Assembly: GCA_018716295.1 (NCBI GenBank)
Contig: DVKC01000018.1
Coordinates: forward strand, 1 to 64,000
Length of the DNA: 64,000 nucleotides
Direction: 5' to 3'
Origin: Candidatus Avimuribaculum pullicola
Lineage (GTDB): Bacteria > Bacteroidota > Bacteroidia > Bacteroidales > Muribaculaceae
Shown: piece after piece, positions 7,860 through 17,599 of the stretch
Layout of the letters: every line of letters starts with the position of its first letter
Position numbering within the stretch: the stretch's first letter is position 1
Translations under genes and position numbers: made by a program
The notes under the pieces: model-generated
What the model was told of the DNA's origin: nothing
Database searches by the model: none
Seen by the model: the letters and a program-made list of their open reading frames with translations, nothing else

Positions 7860-10679
7860 TTATTTTTGGTTCTCGGGTAACAATTTTTTAAGTTCGTCGA
7901 TACGTTTCTCGTGCTCCCTTATTTGGCGGCGGATTTCGTCGTAGTCGGTGCCACTGTCTTGCTCGGCAGGCTGTTTCACTTCGTCGCTACGTCCAGGTTC
8001 GACTGTTGTAGTGTCGGCTGGCACAGAGGGCGATGGGGCAGTGTCGCCTATTTCGCTGTCGGCAGGGTAGTCGCCATTCTTGACGGTTTGCAACGCCTTG
8101 TCAACCTGTACCATCACAGGCACGTCGCCCGTTACTGCCGCACCAGTCTTTTGTAGCACATAGCGGGCTTGTTTAACGGTGATTTCCTTGTTGATGCATT
8201 TCATCAGTGCTACTGTACCTGTCACGATTGGGGCGGCCATGCTTGTGCCGTCCATCGACTGGAACGAATTGCCCGGGAATGCGCTGTATATGGCTTCACC
8301 AGGGGCCGATATGTCGGCTTCTTCGCCATAGTTGGTGAAGTCGGTCTGTTTCAGGCTGCTGTTTACTGCCGATACCACGATTGCCGAGTTTGTGCGGTTC
8401 TCGGGTGGTATGGCGGCAAGTATATTGTCGTTGCCTGCGGCAAACACCAGTATGCACTTCTTTGAGGCTGCTATGCTGCACACGCGTTCCCACAACATCT
8501 GTGTGTTGCGGAATGTGTTACGGGCGATTTCGTCTTGTTGGTCTTCGGGTAGCATGTTTAGCCCTTGGAACGACGGGCCGATTGATATGTTCACTGCGTC
8601 GGCTTCATGATGAATGGCATACATCACGCCGCTTACCAATGCCGAAAGCGGGCACATGCCGTTGTCAAACACTTGAACGGGCATTAATCGGCATTCGGGA
8701 GCTACCCCGGTAGCACCCTTGTCGATGAACTGCGCCGACCCTGCGGCGAGTGCCGCAGTGTGTGTGCCATGTCCGTCGCCTTGGCTCAAGTGGTTATCTT
8801 GGCGGAATACGTTGTAGGGGTTGGTGATGCGGCCTTTGAACATGTCGTGATTGGCGTCGATACCGTCATCGACTACTGCCACGATTATGTCGTCCTGTCC
8901 ACGCGTGGTTTCCCAGCCTTGTTGCAGGTTTATGGCTTTGATGTGCCAACCGTGGAGCGACGGGTCGTCGCGTCCTTGGTTGCCGCTCAACTCATATACT
9001 TCTTCATCGAAGACAAAGAATGAATGGTTGGGTAACTGTGAGTTTAGCGACTTGCGAATGGCATCGCGTTCCTCGGCAGGGATTTCTATCACGAGCGACT
9101 TCACTTCGCGGTCAAAGCCTATTATCTTGTATTGGTCGCCAGGATAAGCTTTCTTGAAGTCTTGTGCCAATGCGTCGATGTCGCCATTTGCATCTTCCAT
9201 AAAGAGGAACAGGCGGTTGCCTATGATGCTTGGCATTCCTGGTTGCTCCACGATAGGTGGCATTGCGCCGCCATCGCCCACTACGGGCGACACTATAGCA
9301 TTGCCCGAGTCGGGCAGAGTGCCGCTGTCGTCGGTGATGGGTTGCGTGGTACCATTGTTGTCAACTTCGCGGCCGTCGTCGGTGGTTATTTTGTCAACTT
9401 GTTCCACGGTGTCTTTCTCTTCTTTGTCGCAGCTGCATGAGCAGTCTTTCAGCAGCCATGAGCATAGCCACAAAATCAATGCGAGCAGCAATAATGCAAG
9501 CAATATCCACAGGCAGCCGCGAATGCGTTGCCAGCAGCCACCGCGTCCGTCACCATCGTCGCCGTGCCACAGTCCGCCCCACCAGTCGCGTACTCGTTGC
9601 CACCATGTGCGTTTCTCGGTCACTATGTTGTCGCTTACTATCTCGGAGTATTGGGCGTTGTATGTAGTGCTGTATTGCATCGGTTCGTTGGTCGGATCGG
9701 GATTCCAGCCTTCGAAGTTGTAGCCTTGATATGGCGTGACTTGTGGAATTTGCCATGTCGATATGTATTCGCCACGGTTTACCGGCACTGTGCGGCGGTT
9801 GCTGCCGTCGTCGAAATGCCCTCCATGGCCAGCATTGAATTCGGCGATGACTTTGCTGTTATCGTCGTCGATAGGTGGTTCTGGCGGAGTGGGAGGAACC
9901 GGTGGAGTTGTTGGATTGTCATTTGTGATACCCGATGAATCATTGTTGCTGTTGTCGTTGTCGGGCTCTGGAGCTGCCACGGCTGAGTATTGGGCTTGGA
10001 ATGTAGTGGTTTTGTTGATGGTTGTGCTGAACGGATCGGGCGACCATCCATCGAATGTGTAGCCCTTTTGTGCTTTTACTTCGGGAATCATGCTGCTTGA
10101 TACAGTGCCGCCATCGGCCACTCGCACACTTTTCTTGCGGCGGCCATCGATGCGACCTTTTTCTCCTGCATCGAATGTTACCATGTGGTTGCGTCCGAAG
10201 TTAAATTCTTGCACGATTTTGCCTACCGAGCGGTAGATGTAGGGGTTTGGTTTCATGCCCCACACCGCCAGTACTATATTGTCGCCTATGCAATAGGCAA
10301 AGTCCTCGTTGATGTATCTTGTGGCTTTTTCCAGTATCAATCGGTTGTTGCCGCTGAGTTTGTTGCAAGTGTCGCGGTAATGCTTGACTATGGCTTCAAA
10401 CTCGTCGATACGTTCGGGGGCATCTTTTAGCGGCGTTGGCACGTCGCTACTGCCCCAGTCGTCGGCATACCATGCGATTTCGGCAGTGCGTTCCACATAT
10501 TCTGGCTCGGCCAGGAAAGAATGGTACTGCGGGTCGATGTACTTGTCAACGACTGCTTTTATGCTATTGTAACGCAGGTATATTGGGTCTTGCCCTATGG
10601 CTTGAATATCGGTGAAATTGGATTTCTCGATACTGCACAATCCGCGTTTCCCTTTTATGCCTTTGAAATTGCTTGCCAT
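7860..10679 (-). CDS. Subtilisin-like (S8) serine protease with Listeria-Bacteroides-type repeats and central TM helix
   Basis: Catalytic Asp VAVVDDGID, His GDGHGTHTAA, Ser DGTSMAAP; two repeats GYTFDGWSPDP.../GYNFEGWNPDP...; TM LWILLALLLLALILWLCSWLL. Start reassigned to MASNFKG (10679), removing overlap with the upstream gene. Confidence 0.85.
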   Translation of the reverse strand: MASNFKGIKGKRGLCSIEKSNFTDIQAIGQDPIYLRYNSIKAVVDKYIDPQYHSFLAEPEYVERTAEIAWYADDWGSSDVPTPLKDAPERIDEFEAIVKHYRDTCNKLSGNNRLILEKATRYINEDFAYCIGDNIVLAVWGMKPNPYIYRSVGKIVQEFNFGRNHMVTFDAGEKGRIDGRRKKSVRVADGGTVSSSMIPEVKAQKGYTFDGWSPDPFSTTINKTTTFQAQYSAVAAPEPDNDNSNNDSSGITNDNPTTPPVPPTPPEPPIDDDNSKVIAEFNAGHGGHFDDGSNRRTVPVNRGEYISTWQIPQVTPYQGYNFEGWNPDPTNEPMQYSTTYNAQYSEIVSDNIVTEKRTWWQRVRDWWGGLWHGDDGDGRGGCWQRIRGCLWILLALLLLALILWLCSWLLKDCSCSCDKEEKDTVEQVDKITTDDGREVDNNGTTQPITDDSGTLPDSGNAIVSPVVGDGGAMPPIVEQPGMPSIIGNRLFLFMEDANGDIDALAQDFKKAYPGDQYKIIGFDREVKSLVIEIPAEERDAIRKSLNSQLPNHSFFVFDEEVYELSGNQGRDDPSLHGWHIKAINLQQGWETTRGQDDIIVAVVDDGIDANHDMFKGRITNPYNVFRQDNHLSQGDGHGTHTAALAAGSAQFIDKGATGVAPECRLMPVQVFDNGMCPLSALVSGVMYAIHHEADAVNISIGPSFQGLNMLPEDQQDEIARNTFRNTQMLWERVCSIAASKKCILVFAAGNDNILAAIPPENRTNSAIVVSAVNSSLKQTDFTNYGEEADISAPGEAIYSAFPGNSFQSMDGTSMAAPIVTGTVALMKCINKEITVKQARYVLQKTGAAVTGDVPVMVQVDKALQTVKNGDYPADSEIGDTAPSPSVPADTTTVEPGRSDEVKQPAEQDSGTDYDEIRRQIREHEKRIDELKKLLPENQK

Positions 10680-10696
10680 GACTAAGAGAGGTGGTT

Positions 10697-13537
10697 TTAG
10701 TATTTGAGTTCCTTGCAATTATTATATATAATACCGATTTCCTCGTTCGATGCCGAGTTGTCGGGAACGTTGCTTGCCAGCAGAATGCCGATGTACAGGA
10801 GGTTGGTCCAACGGTCGAAATTATCCTCAAAAGGTAGTTTTTTGCCATTGGCTTGTTGCTCTCCGTCCTTGAGGTCGCGGCTGTAAAGTGCTTCGAGCGA
10901 AGACTCTACCGAATTGATGTCTTGCACTGTCGGGCGAGCCACGGTTACTTGGTCATATTTGATATCCTCGGGCCGTATGTTACATGCTTGTGCCTTGTCT
11001 TTTACTTCTTGTATGTAGGCAGGTGTCATGTATTCACGACCGATGGTGTTTACAAAGTCGTTAAGCACCAACGAAGCGAAGTCGGAAATAACGGTGAGTT
11101 TGTTCTCATCGCTGAATCCTTGCCGTTTTTCATATTCGTTGATTCTTTCCCTGAGCTTGTTTTGTGCCACTTGCAGCTTGTCGAAAAGATTTTGCAGCGC
11201 ATTGATGATTTCCTCTGTTTCGGGGAGCATCATTTTGCTAAGAGGCTCTTTGAGGTGGTTGAGGTGTATCGACTTCCAGTAGTTTACAATGTTGCGTGTC
11301 ACAAGGTCGCCATCGGTCTTGCAACGGTTTCCCTCCTTGTTGCTCAGCACATCGTTAAGCTTGATTTCCCCGAGCATTTCCTGCAATTCTTGTTCGTCCT
11401 CGGCATAGTAGTAGTCATAGAGGCGTTGCAGGTTTTTCTCCCGGCTGTCGCCTATCACTATGCCGGCATCGGTGCGCACGGTGTCGATTTCGGTGAGGGC
11501 TTCGGGCCTTTCGCGGTGGTAAACAAGTATGTCGCGCACCACTGGGACTAATTCCAGCGGGTCAACCATGAAGTTGTCGATTATTCGGCCGAATGCTTCT
11601 TGCCCTTTTGTGGTCTTCAGCTTGGCCATTCCCATTTTTATGCGTCCTATCGTTCGGCGCACTTTTTTGTTGTTGCCCTCGGCGTCCATAGGTTTGTATA
11701 TAGCACCGAGTACCCTCATCATGCTGCCTAATATGTCGGTGAGTCGCTTGTGGAACATGCGTTCCCGGTTGGCGTGCAAGTTTGGGGCAATCTTGTCAAG
11801 TACTCTTATGATGGCTTTTGAGCCGTCGTTGTTGGGAGTAGCCACGTCGTTCCATGCTTGTGTCGGGTCGGCGAAGTGTCGGCGTATGAACTCGTGGTTG
11901 ACAAATGATTGTTTCAGTTCGTCCCAGTAATGGGGGAAACCTTGTATTTCGCTCATGTCATACCCGTCTTCGGGGTGTTCGCTTCCTTTCACGTCGCTGT
12001 AGCCAGTGAACAGCTTGCGTTTTTTTGACCAGTAGAAGTCGCGCAGCGGGTAAATCTGGCGGAAGTAGGGCACGGCTCCAGTCACCCATGTTTCGAGCCA
12101 TGTGTGTGGTGTGACAATTTCGGGCAACAACTTGCTGAATCGTGTCCAGTGGTTGGTGAGTTCGCCAGGATGGTCACTTTTGTTGAACTCCAAGTCCATG
12201 TTGAACTTGGTGGCCACAACGAGCAGTGGCGATAGTCCGCCAAGTCCTTGCAGCGATTCGGCACGGGCTTCGGGTGTTGCGCCTATCGATTTTTCTATCC
12301 AGTCGTTGATTGAGTTGCCCACATCGGGACCCACTTTCTGCACATTGTGGAAGCAGAAGAGAATGGAACTCAATTTCAGTGCCCGTGAATATTTGTTGAA
12401 CAGGTAAGCCACCTTGCCACGGCGCAGCAGTTGTGGTATGTCCTTGTCCGATACATCTTTTTCGCTCATGTTTTCGCGCGACCGTGCTCCTGGGAAGTCG
12501 AGCAGGTCGATGTAGCGCAAGAATTGCCTGTCGTTGGTAATTTCGGGCGACAGTACAAATGTGATTTCGGCAGTGAGTGCGGCGAGGTATGATTTTTTAA
12601 ATCCGCTTGTGAGCCTTTGCCCTGTGCCATCATAAATGTCGATGGTGGTTTCCTTGAACTCTTCTATGTTGATGCTTTCGTCGCAGATTATGTCGAGCCA
12701 ACGCACGTCAAGCAATGTCCCCTTGCTGCGCTGTACGCCGCTAAACGGGATATATACGTTGGTGTTGAAGCCTATTTTCTCGTATTCGGCAAGCAGCTTG
12801 CTGAGCATGAGCGTGAAGTGCTGGTATCCATTCCACATGATGCCAAATACTTCGGCCCAGCGAGCCATCGGTATATATGCAATTTCGGTTGCCAGCGTGT
12901 TGAAGTATTGCGAAGCCTTGAGTGTGCCGGCCGATTCGCAGTTGTCGGCGATGTATTCTTCGATAGTGCGTATGTCGTCCTCACTTATAATCGACTGCGT
13001 TTGACAATTGCCACTCTTGCATGTCGAAACTATGTGTTGCAGTTGGTCGTCGTATTTGTCGGGCGAAACCACTTTGTGGTCTTTCATGTCGTTGTAAAAT
13101 GAATCAACGAGCAGCAGCACGATGTCAACGACCGAGAAATTGCGCACGTGTACATAGTTTTTCATGCCAGGGTTGGCATCTTCTTGTGTGGTGAAACGGG
13201 TTATGACACCAGTTGACTCGGTGCTCACCGTTGAGCCTCCACTTGGGTTCAAGTCGTCGATGAAACTGTAGGTTTCCCCTTGGTTCTCGATGACGAAAGG
13301 CTTGCCAGGCGATGATAACAGGCTGCTCATGAGGTATGATTTGCCCACTTGGCTTTCGCCATAGGCGGCAATGGCGCAACGGTCGGTGAGCGCATCGCGC
13401 ATGGTGGCTATTTGCCGTCGGTAGTTCTTGAATTCTTCTGTGGGGAATCCCACTTTCTCGTATTTTATCGACCATGCGATAGCATCATTGATGGTCTTGG
13501 TGTGCTGGTCGATTATGCTGATTGTTTCGTTAGCCAT
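10697..13537 (-). CDS. SrfC-like putative virulence factor (dynamin/TRAFAC-type GTPase)
   Basis: ORF 946 aa; G1 AAYGESQVGKSYL, G3 DLLDFPGARS, G4-like VVATKFNMD; adjacent to SrfB-like gene as in srf loci. Confidence 0.7.
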   Translation of the reverse strand: MANETISIIDQHTKTINDAIAWSIKYEKVGFPTEEFKNYRRQIATMRDALTDRCAIAAYGESQVGKSYLMSSLLSSPGKPFVIENQGETYSFIDDLNPSGGSTVSTESTGVITRFTTQEDANPGMKNYVHVRNFSVVDIVLLLVDSFYNDMKDHKVVSPDKYDDQLQHIVSTCKSGNCQTQSIISEDDIRTIEEYIADNCESAGTLKASQYFNTLATEIAYIPMARWAEVFGIMWNGYQHFTLMLSKLLAEYEKIGFNTNVYIPFSGVQRSKGTLLDVRWLDIICDESINIEEFKETTIDIYDGTGQRLTSGFKKSYLAALTAEITFVLSPEITNDRQFLRYIDLLDFPGARSRENMSEKDVSDKDIPQLLRRGKVAYLFNKYSRALKLSSILFCFHNVQKVGPDVGNSINDWIEKSIGATPEARAESLQGLGGLSPLLVVATKFNMDLEFNKSDHPGELTNHWTRFSKLLPEIVTPHTWLETWVTGAVPYFRQIYPLRDFYWSKKRKLFTGYSDVKGSEHPEDGYDMSEIQGFPHYWDELKQSFVNHEFIRRHFADPTQAWNDVATPNNDGSKAIIRVLDKIAPNLHANRERMFHKRLTDILGSMMRVLGAIYKPMDAEGNNKKVRRTIGRIKMGMAKLKTTKGQEAFGRIIDNFMVDPLELVPVVRDILVYHRERPEALTEIDTVRTDAGIVIGDSREKNLQRLYDYYYAEDEQELQEMLGEIKLNDVLSNKEGNRCKTDGDLVTRNIVNYWKSIHLNHLKEPLSKMMLPETEEIINALQNLFDKLQVAQNKLRERINEYEKRQGFSDENKLTVISDFASLVLNDFVNTIGREYMTPAYIQEVKDKAQACNIRPEDIKYDQVTVARPTVQDINSVESSLEALYSRDLKDGEQQANGKKLPFEDNFDRWTNLLYIGILLASNVPDNSASNEEIGIIYNNCKELKY

Positions 13538-13575
13538 AGTCTTGTTCTTGAGATGAATTAAACATTGAGGGAGGA

Positions 13576-16500
13576 TTACAAGTCGATAATGCCAGTGTCG
13601 AGCCAGTGCCTTTCGCGAGCTTCAAGTGTCTGCACGTGCAGCTTGAGCATGTTTACTGGCAGGTCTTCCTGGTCGTTGCTCTTGACCGATGTGATCGATT
13701 CAATGACTATCGATTCGAGATCCTCGGGGTCTTCTCGTTTTATGGCGATGCGGTAAGGCAATTTCTCTTTTTGCTTGGCTATCTCTTCTTTCACAGCCTT
13801 GTTGATGTCGCCATCGGTAGTTACATTCTTGGTGTTTATCACTCTGTCCCTGAAGTATTCATAGTTGTACTCGATGACAAACATTATGCGTGACGGGTAA
13901 TTCTTCAGGTCGAGTTGGCGGGCATATAGGTTCACAGGCAGTCCGCCAACAACGATTTCACCCATGTCGATTGACGGGCTTATGAGGTAGTCGGCTCGTC
14001 CTGGCGATTTGCCCTCTTTGTCGGGGTTCTCGCTGATGAAATTGACTGTCGATTTCAGGTTCTTTGCAAGTTTGTCGGGCTTCACGAAGAAATCAGGCAG
14101 GTTGCCCTTGCCATAGCTGTTGTCGGCTATCGCAGCTCCTACTGCCACTATGGGCTTGGCATCGGCCACAATGCCTCGGTTTTTGCCGTAGGGATACCAG
14201 TCGCCAACGTAGTAGTTGTTGAGCAGTATGAGCCTGTCGGGTGAAACGCAGTAATATTTGAGCAGCAAGTCCCTCACTGGTGGAAGTGAAGCTGGACGCC
14301 CCGAGAGTATTGCAATATCGCTGCCCATGGCATAGATGATGGTGGCGATAGTTTTCATCAGCGGCTCTATCTTGTTGGCAATGATGTCGTAAACTGTTTG
14401 GTACTTGAAGTTCCAAGTTACCGTTTCAAGGTCGAACTTGAAGTGTCGCTTGAAGTAGGCGCATACGGCTTCGCTGGGTCGGTTTTTTGCAAACACGTCG
14501 CCAAACGACACGATGCGGTCGCCCGCGCCTTTTACCAGGAGTTCCAAATAGTAGTACATGAGCGGAACTGAGTATTGCAAGTTGAAGTCGCGGCGCATGA
14601 TGCGGTCGTAGTAGGTTTGTTCGTTGTAGTCGCCGACGGTGTCCTTGGCGCACTGCTTGAACTGCTCGAAACTTGCACCGTTCAGTTCTTTCATCTTGGT
14701 GTACAGCCCGCTATCTTCGCGCATATACATTACTTGCTTGATAAGCTCCTTGAGTATGTCGTCGCCGGCTTCGTAATAGCTGTCGAAGAATTTCGGGTCG
14801 GGTTCGATGCTTGCCGGCTCGTTGATTCCGCTGCTTTCGGCGTAGCTGTACTTGTTAATCATCAGGTCGCTTGTTCCAGCACCTATGTCGAGCGATGCCA
14901 CGGTCAGCGAGTTCTGCTTGTCGTCGTCGATGCGTTTGCCGTAAAGGTCGAAAAATTCTTGGTATCCTTTGCGGTATTTATACCCGATTTCGCCATACAT
15001 GTACACCATTTGCGCACATGTAGCCTCATCGTAATACCAAGGTACTTCGTCGTCGCCTATGTTGGTGCGCTTCATGCTTGGGATTACTTTGACGGTAGTT
15101 GGCCGGTGTGAGCTTGGAGCATCGTCGTAAGGGTCGTCGAGTGCGCTGAACTTGAAGTTTTCCCATAGCTTTATGGCATCTTTGGCGCACCCGACCAATG
15201 CCTCGCGTTCAACCTTGGTCATCGTGGTAGGGCATGTCACCACGAGCCGTTTTATCTGTCGCGGCATGGCAAGGTCGCCACGGTCGCGGCGATAATCGTG
15301 TCGGTTGATTTGCGCATCGGCCTGTACTAGCATTTCAAGGAAAGAGAATGTCATGAGCGACTGGCGCGAGTACTTGAATGATGTCCCAGCCACTATTTCC
15401 TCGCCTTTGCGCTTTGTAACGGCGTTCACTTTGCCTGTTTCCGATAGCATTTCGCTTATGCCGTTGATTTGTAGCGTGCTTTCGCTTTCAGGCTCGCCTT
15501 CGAGCAGCAAGAACCGCCATTCCTCGGCATTAAGTTTGTCGTCCCACAGGTAACGCTTTGGGCTGGAGTAGGTGGAAAGTGTTTCGCGTGTGTCGTTGTC
15601 GCCGATGTGGGTGAGGTGGATTAGCTTGTTGGCCTCGTGTCCCAGTCTGACAAGGCTTGGATAGACAAACTGGCGGCTGTCGCCGATGCCGAAATCGCCA
15701 AACTTGGCCCGGCGGAATGCCAGCCGCATGTCGAATGGTTCGCCATAGCGTATTACTTTCAATTCGGGGTCGGTCGTATCGACTATGGTGCTCATGTCGG
15801 TGAGCTGCAGCTTGCGCACACGTGTGAATATGTTGTTGTTGTGTATTTCCCCGTCTTCGAGTTCCTCGATGAGCAGTGCCGTGGTGCGTGAATTGCCCAC
15901 GTCCACCACCATGTCAACGAACCGTGGTGTCACGCCCTGCTCGATGCCGCGGTAGAGGGTGATTTTCTGCGGGGCAAGCTGTTTGTTGGCAAGATCTGTA
16001 AGGTAGTTGACAAGGTAAATGTATGAAGCTATGTATGACATGTGGTACTCGCCACGGCGAGGCTTGTATTCTTCGGGGCCGCCGTCGCAGTCGGGGTGTA
16101 CCAATTTGAACAGGTATTTATCCACATAGTTTTGCCCGTTTATTCCCGAGCAATAGTCCATCAGTGTTATGCGGTCGCCACAAAGTTCAAATTCGAGCGA
16201 CATGTCGGCCTGGTTTTCAAAGGCAGGATATTCGCGGTATTGGTCACAGAAGTTGCCGGCGCGGCTGTCAACAGCCATGATAGCCACGCAGTTTATTTTT
16301 CCCGATGGTGCATTGCTTTTTTCGCTTGTTGGGAGTGGAACTATCTTGAACCTAACCCAGTTGAGCGGGTTAAGGTCAAAGTTGGTTTCATTCTTACGCT
16401 TGAGGTATGGCATTGGCAGCCACTGGTTGAATAAACGGTCGAGGTTGCAGCAAGTGTCGTTGAACGTCATTTTGAATATTACGCCCTCGGTGTTCTCGTC

Positions 16501-16821
16501 CATTTCATCATCAACCATCAGGGGTTCGATGCCATCGCCCCACAAGTCGTCGTGAGTGAAGTCTCCATTTTCAAAACTGATGGTAGGTTTCAGGTAACCA
16601 AGGTCGTTCAGGTCGGTAAGCCTATAGTAATATTTCGAGTCGTCGTCCTTGAACATTATCTCTTTTAGCACTTCGAGGCACCATTTGCCATTTTCGCCCA
16701 TGGTATCGTCAAACCATTCGTGGAACCATATTTTTTCCCTCCACTGTTTGTCGATGGTTATGGGGAAAGAAAACAATTGTATCCCCGTGTTGGCTATTAA
16801 GGAATAATCTTCTATTTCCAT
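13576..16821 (-). CDS. SrfB-like virulence factor, actin/Hsp70-fold ATPase
   Basis: ORF 1081 aa; phosphate-binding loops VVDVGNSRTTALL and ASLDIGAGTSDLM; adenosine motif AILSGRPASLPP. Confidence 0.75.
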   Translation of the reverse strand: MEIEDYSLIANTGIQLFSFPITIDKQWREKIWFHEWFDDTMGENGKWCLEVLKEIMFKDDDSKYYYRLTDLNDLGYLKPTISFENGDFTHDDLWGDGIEPLMVDDEMDENTEGVIFKMTFNDTCCNLDRLFNQWLPMPYLKRKNETNFDLNPLNWVRFKIVPLPTSEKSNAPSGKINCVAIMAVDSRAGNFCDQYREYPAFENQADMSLEFELCGDRITLMDYCSGINGQNYVDKYLFKLVHPDCDGGPEEYKPRRGEYHMSYIASYIYLVNYLTDLANKQLAPQKITLYRGIEQGVTPRFVDMVVDVGNSRTTALLIEELEDGEIHNNNIFTRVRKLQLTDMSTIVDTTDPELKVIRYGEPFDMRLAFRRAKFGDFGIGDSRQFVYPSLVRLGHEANKLIHLTHIGDNDTRETLSTYSSPKRYLWDDKLNAEEWRFLLLEGEPESESTLQINGISEMLSETGKVNAVTKRKGEEIVAGTSFKYSRQSLMTFSFLEMLVQADAQINRHDYRRDRGDLAMPRQIKRLVVTCPTTMTKVEREALVGCAKDAIKLWENFKFSALDDPYDDAPSSHRPTTVKVIPSMKRTNIGDDEVPWYYDEATCAQMVYMYGEIGYKYRKGYQEFFDLYGKRIDDDKQNSLTVASLDIGAGTSDLMINKYSYAESSGINEPASIEPDPKFFDSYYEAGDDILKELIKQVMYMREDSGLYTKMKELNGASFEQFKQCAKDTVGDYNEQTYYDRIMRRDFNLQYSVPLMYYYLELLVKGAGDRIVSFGDVFAKNRPSEAVCAYFKRHFKFDLETVTWNFKYQTVYDIIANKIEPLMKTIATIIYAMGSDIAILSGRPASLPPVRDLLLKYYCVSPDRLILLNNYYVGDWYPYGKNRGIVADAKPIVAVGAAIADNSYGKGNLPDFFVKPDKLAKNLKSTVNFISENPDKEGKSPGRADYLISPSIDMGEIVVGGLPVNLYARQLDLKNYPSRIMFVIEYNYEYFRDRVINTKNVTTDGDINKAVKEEIAKQKEKLPYRIAIKREDPEDLESIVIESITSVKSNDQEDLPVNMLKLHVQTLEARERHWLDTGIIDL

Positions 16822-16993
16822 ACGCGTTTATGTGTATTAATAGGTTCTGTATATTAGTCGTCATAAGTCTGGAATGGTATTGAAATACGTGCATCGCGAC
16901 ACACTGGTAGCTGGTTATATCGGCAGCGGCGTGTGTGCAGTAGAAATCAAATCCTTTCCAAAAAATATAATAGTGTCGTAAAAGCCATTTCTA

Positions 16994-17063
16994 AGTGCCT
17001 GTTTGAATTTCGTTTAAAAAGCCTTGATTAAAATTTAAATATTGGGAAATTCAAGCAGGTACT
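16994..17063. repeat. Imperfect palindrome (18-bp arms, 34-nt loop)
   Basis: AGTGCCTGTTTGAATTTC / GAAATTCAAGCAGGTACT; two mismatched positions. Confidence 0.75.
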
Positions 17064-17135
17064 CAATCTCTATCCACTCACTTTCAACACTCGTTTGCTA
17101 TTAATGGTATTAAAAATGAAATGAACACGTCACTA

Positions 17136-17143
17136 CAAAGATA
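17136..17143 (-). promoter_or_regulatory. Bacteroidetes -7-like box (TATCTTTG on minus strand) upstream of the SrfB-like gene
   Basis: CAAAGATA on + strand; no clear TTTG -33 element found. Confidence 0.4.
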
Positions 17144-17256
17144 TAACATATTTTATAATTTGTTCTATTTATCAAGCTAATATTTTGAATATAATTATTT
17201 TCTATTGATGGTGGATAGGGTGGCAGAAAATTTTTCTCAATTTTTTGCCTGAAAAA

Positions 17257-17287
17257 TTTGGCAGTTCAAAAAAAGTGCGTACCTTTG
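17257..17287 (+). promoter_or_regulatory. Bacteroidetes housekeeping promoter for tRNA-Lys
   Basis: TTTG (17257-17260) - 19 nt - TACCTTTG (17280-17287). Confidence 0.75.
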
Positions 17288-17309
17288 CAACCGAAATCAA
17301 CAAACGGAC

Positions 17310-17382
17310 GACTCCGTAGCTCAGTTGGTAGAGCAAATGACTCTTAATCATTGGGTCGAGAGTTCGAGCCTCTCCGGGGTCA
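17310..17382 (+). tRNA. tRNA-Lys(CTT)
   Basis: Cloverleaf read by eye: acceptor GACTCCG/CGGGGTC, D-arm GCTCAGTTGGTAGAGC, anticodon stem AATGA-CTCTTAA-TCATT (CTT), T-arm GAGAG-TTCGAGC-CTCTC. Confidence 0.97.
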
Positions 17383-17390
17383 CACAAGTC

Positions 17391-17422
17391 AAGCAGCTAA
17401 GTACACGCTTAGCTGCTTTTTT
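17391..17422 (+). terminator. Rho-independent terminator of tRNA-Lys
   Basis: AGCAGCTAAG-TACACG-CTTAGCTGCT followed by TTTTTT. Confidence 0.9.
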
Positions 17423-17585
17423 CGTCTTTGCCCCTCGCGCCAGTTGATTTTGCCACTCCCGAGCTGCCCCCCCCAGTAATCGCAATTTATCAATAACTTT
17501 GCACCCTTAAAGGCAGATGTTGGTTTTCTACCTACTTAATTTGCAGATAATAAGCTAGGTTCTTGCAATGCTAAACACTTTTGAG

Positions 17586-17593
17586 TAACTTTG
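17586..17593 (+). promoter_or_regulatory. Bacteroidetes -7 box (TAACTTTG) upstream of structured RNA candidate
   Basis: TAACTTTG; a weak CTTG/TTGC element lies about 20 nt upstream; a second TAACTTTG occurs at 17494-17501. Confidence 0.5.
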
Positions 17594-17599
17594 TGGCAA

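Noticed and set aside
8760-9938. Several long + strand ORFs across the subtilisin gene
   Set aside because: Antisense to a clear S8 protease with intact motifs; no independent protein signature
17202-17387. Minus-strand ORF MCDPGEARTLDPMIKSH...
   Set aside because: Classic spurious ORF antisense to tRNA-Lys
17467-17474. C8 homopolymer upstream of the RNA candidate
   Set aside because: Intergenic, not positioned within a recognisable promoter spacer; no support for phase variation
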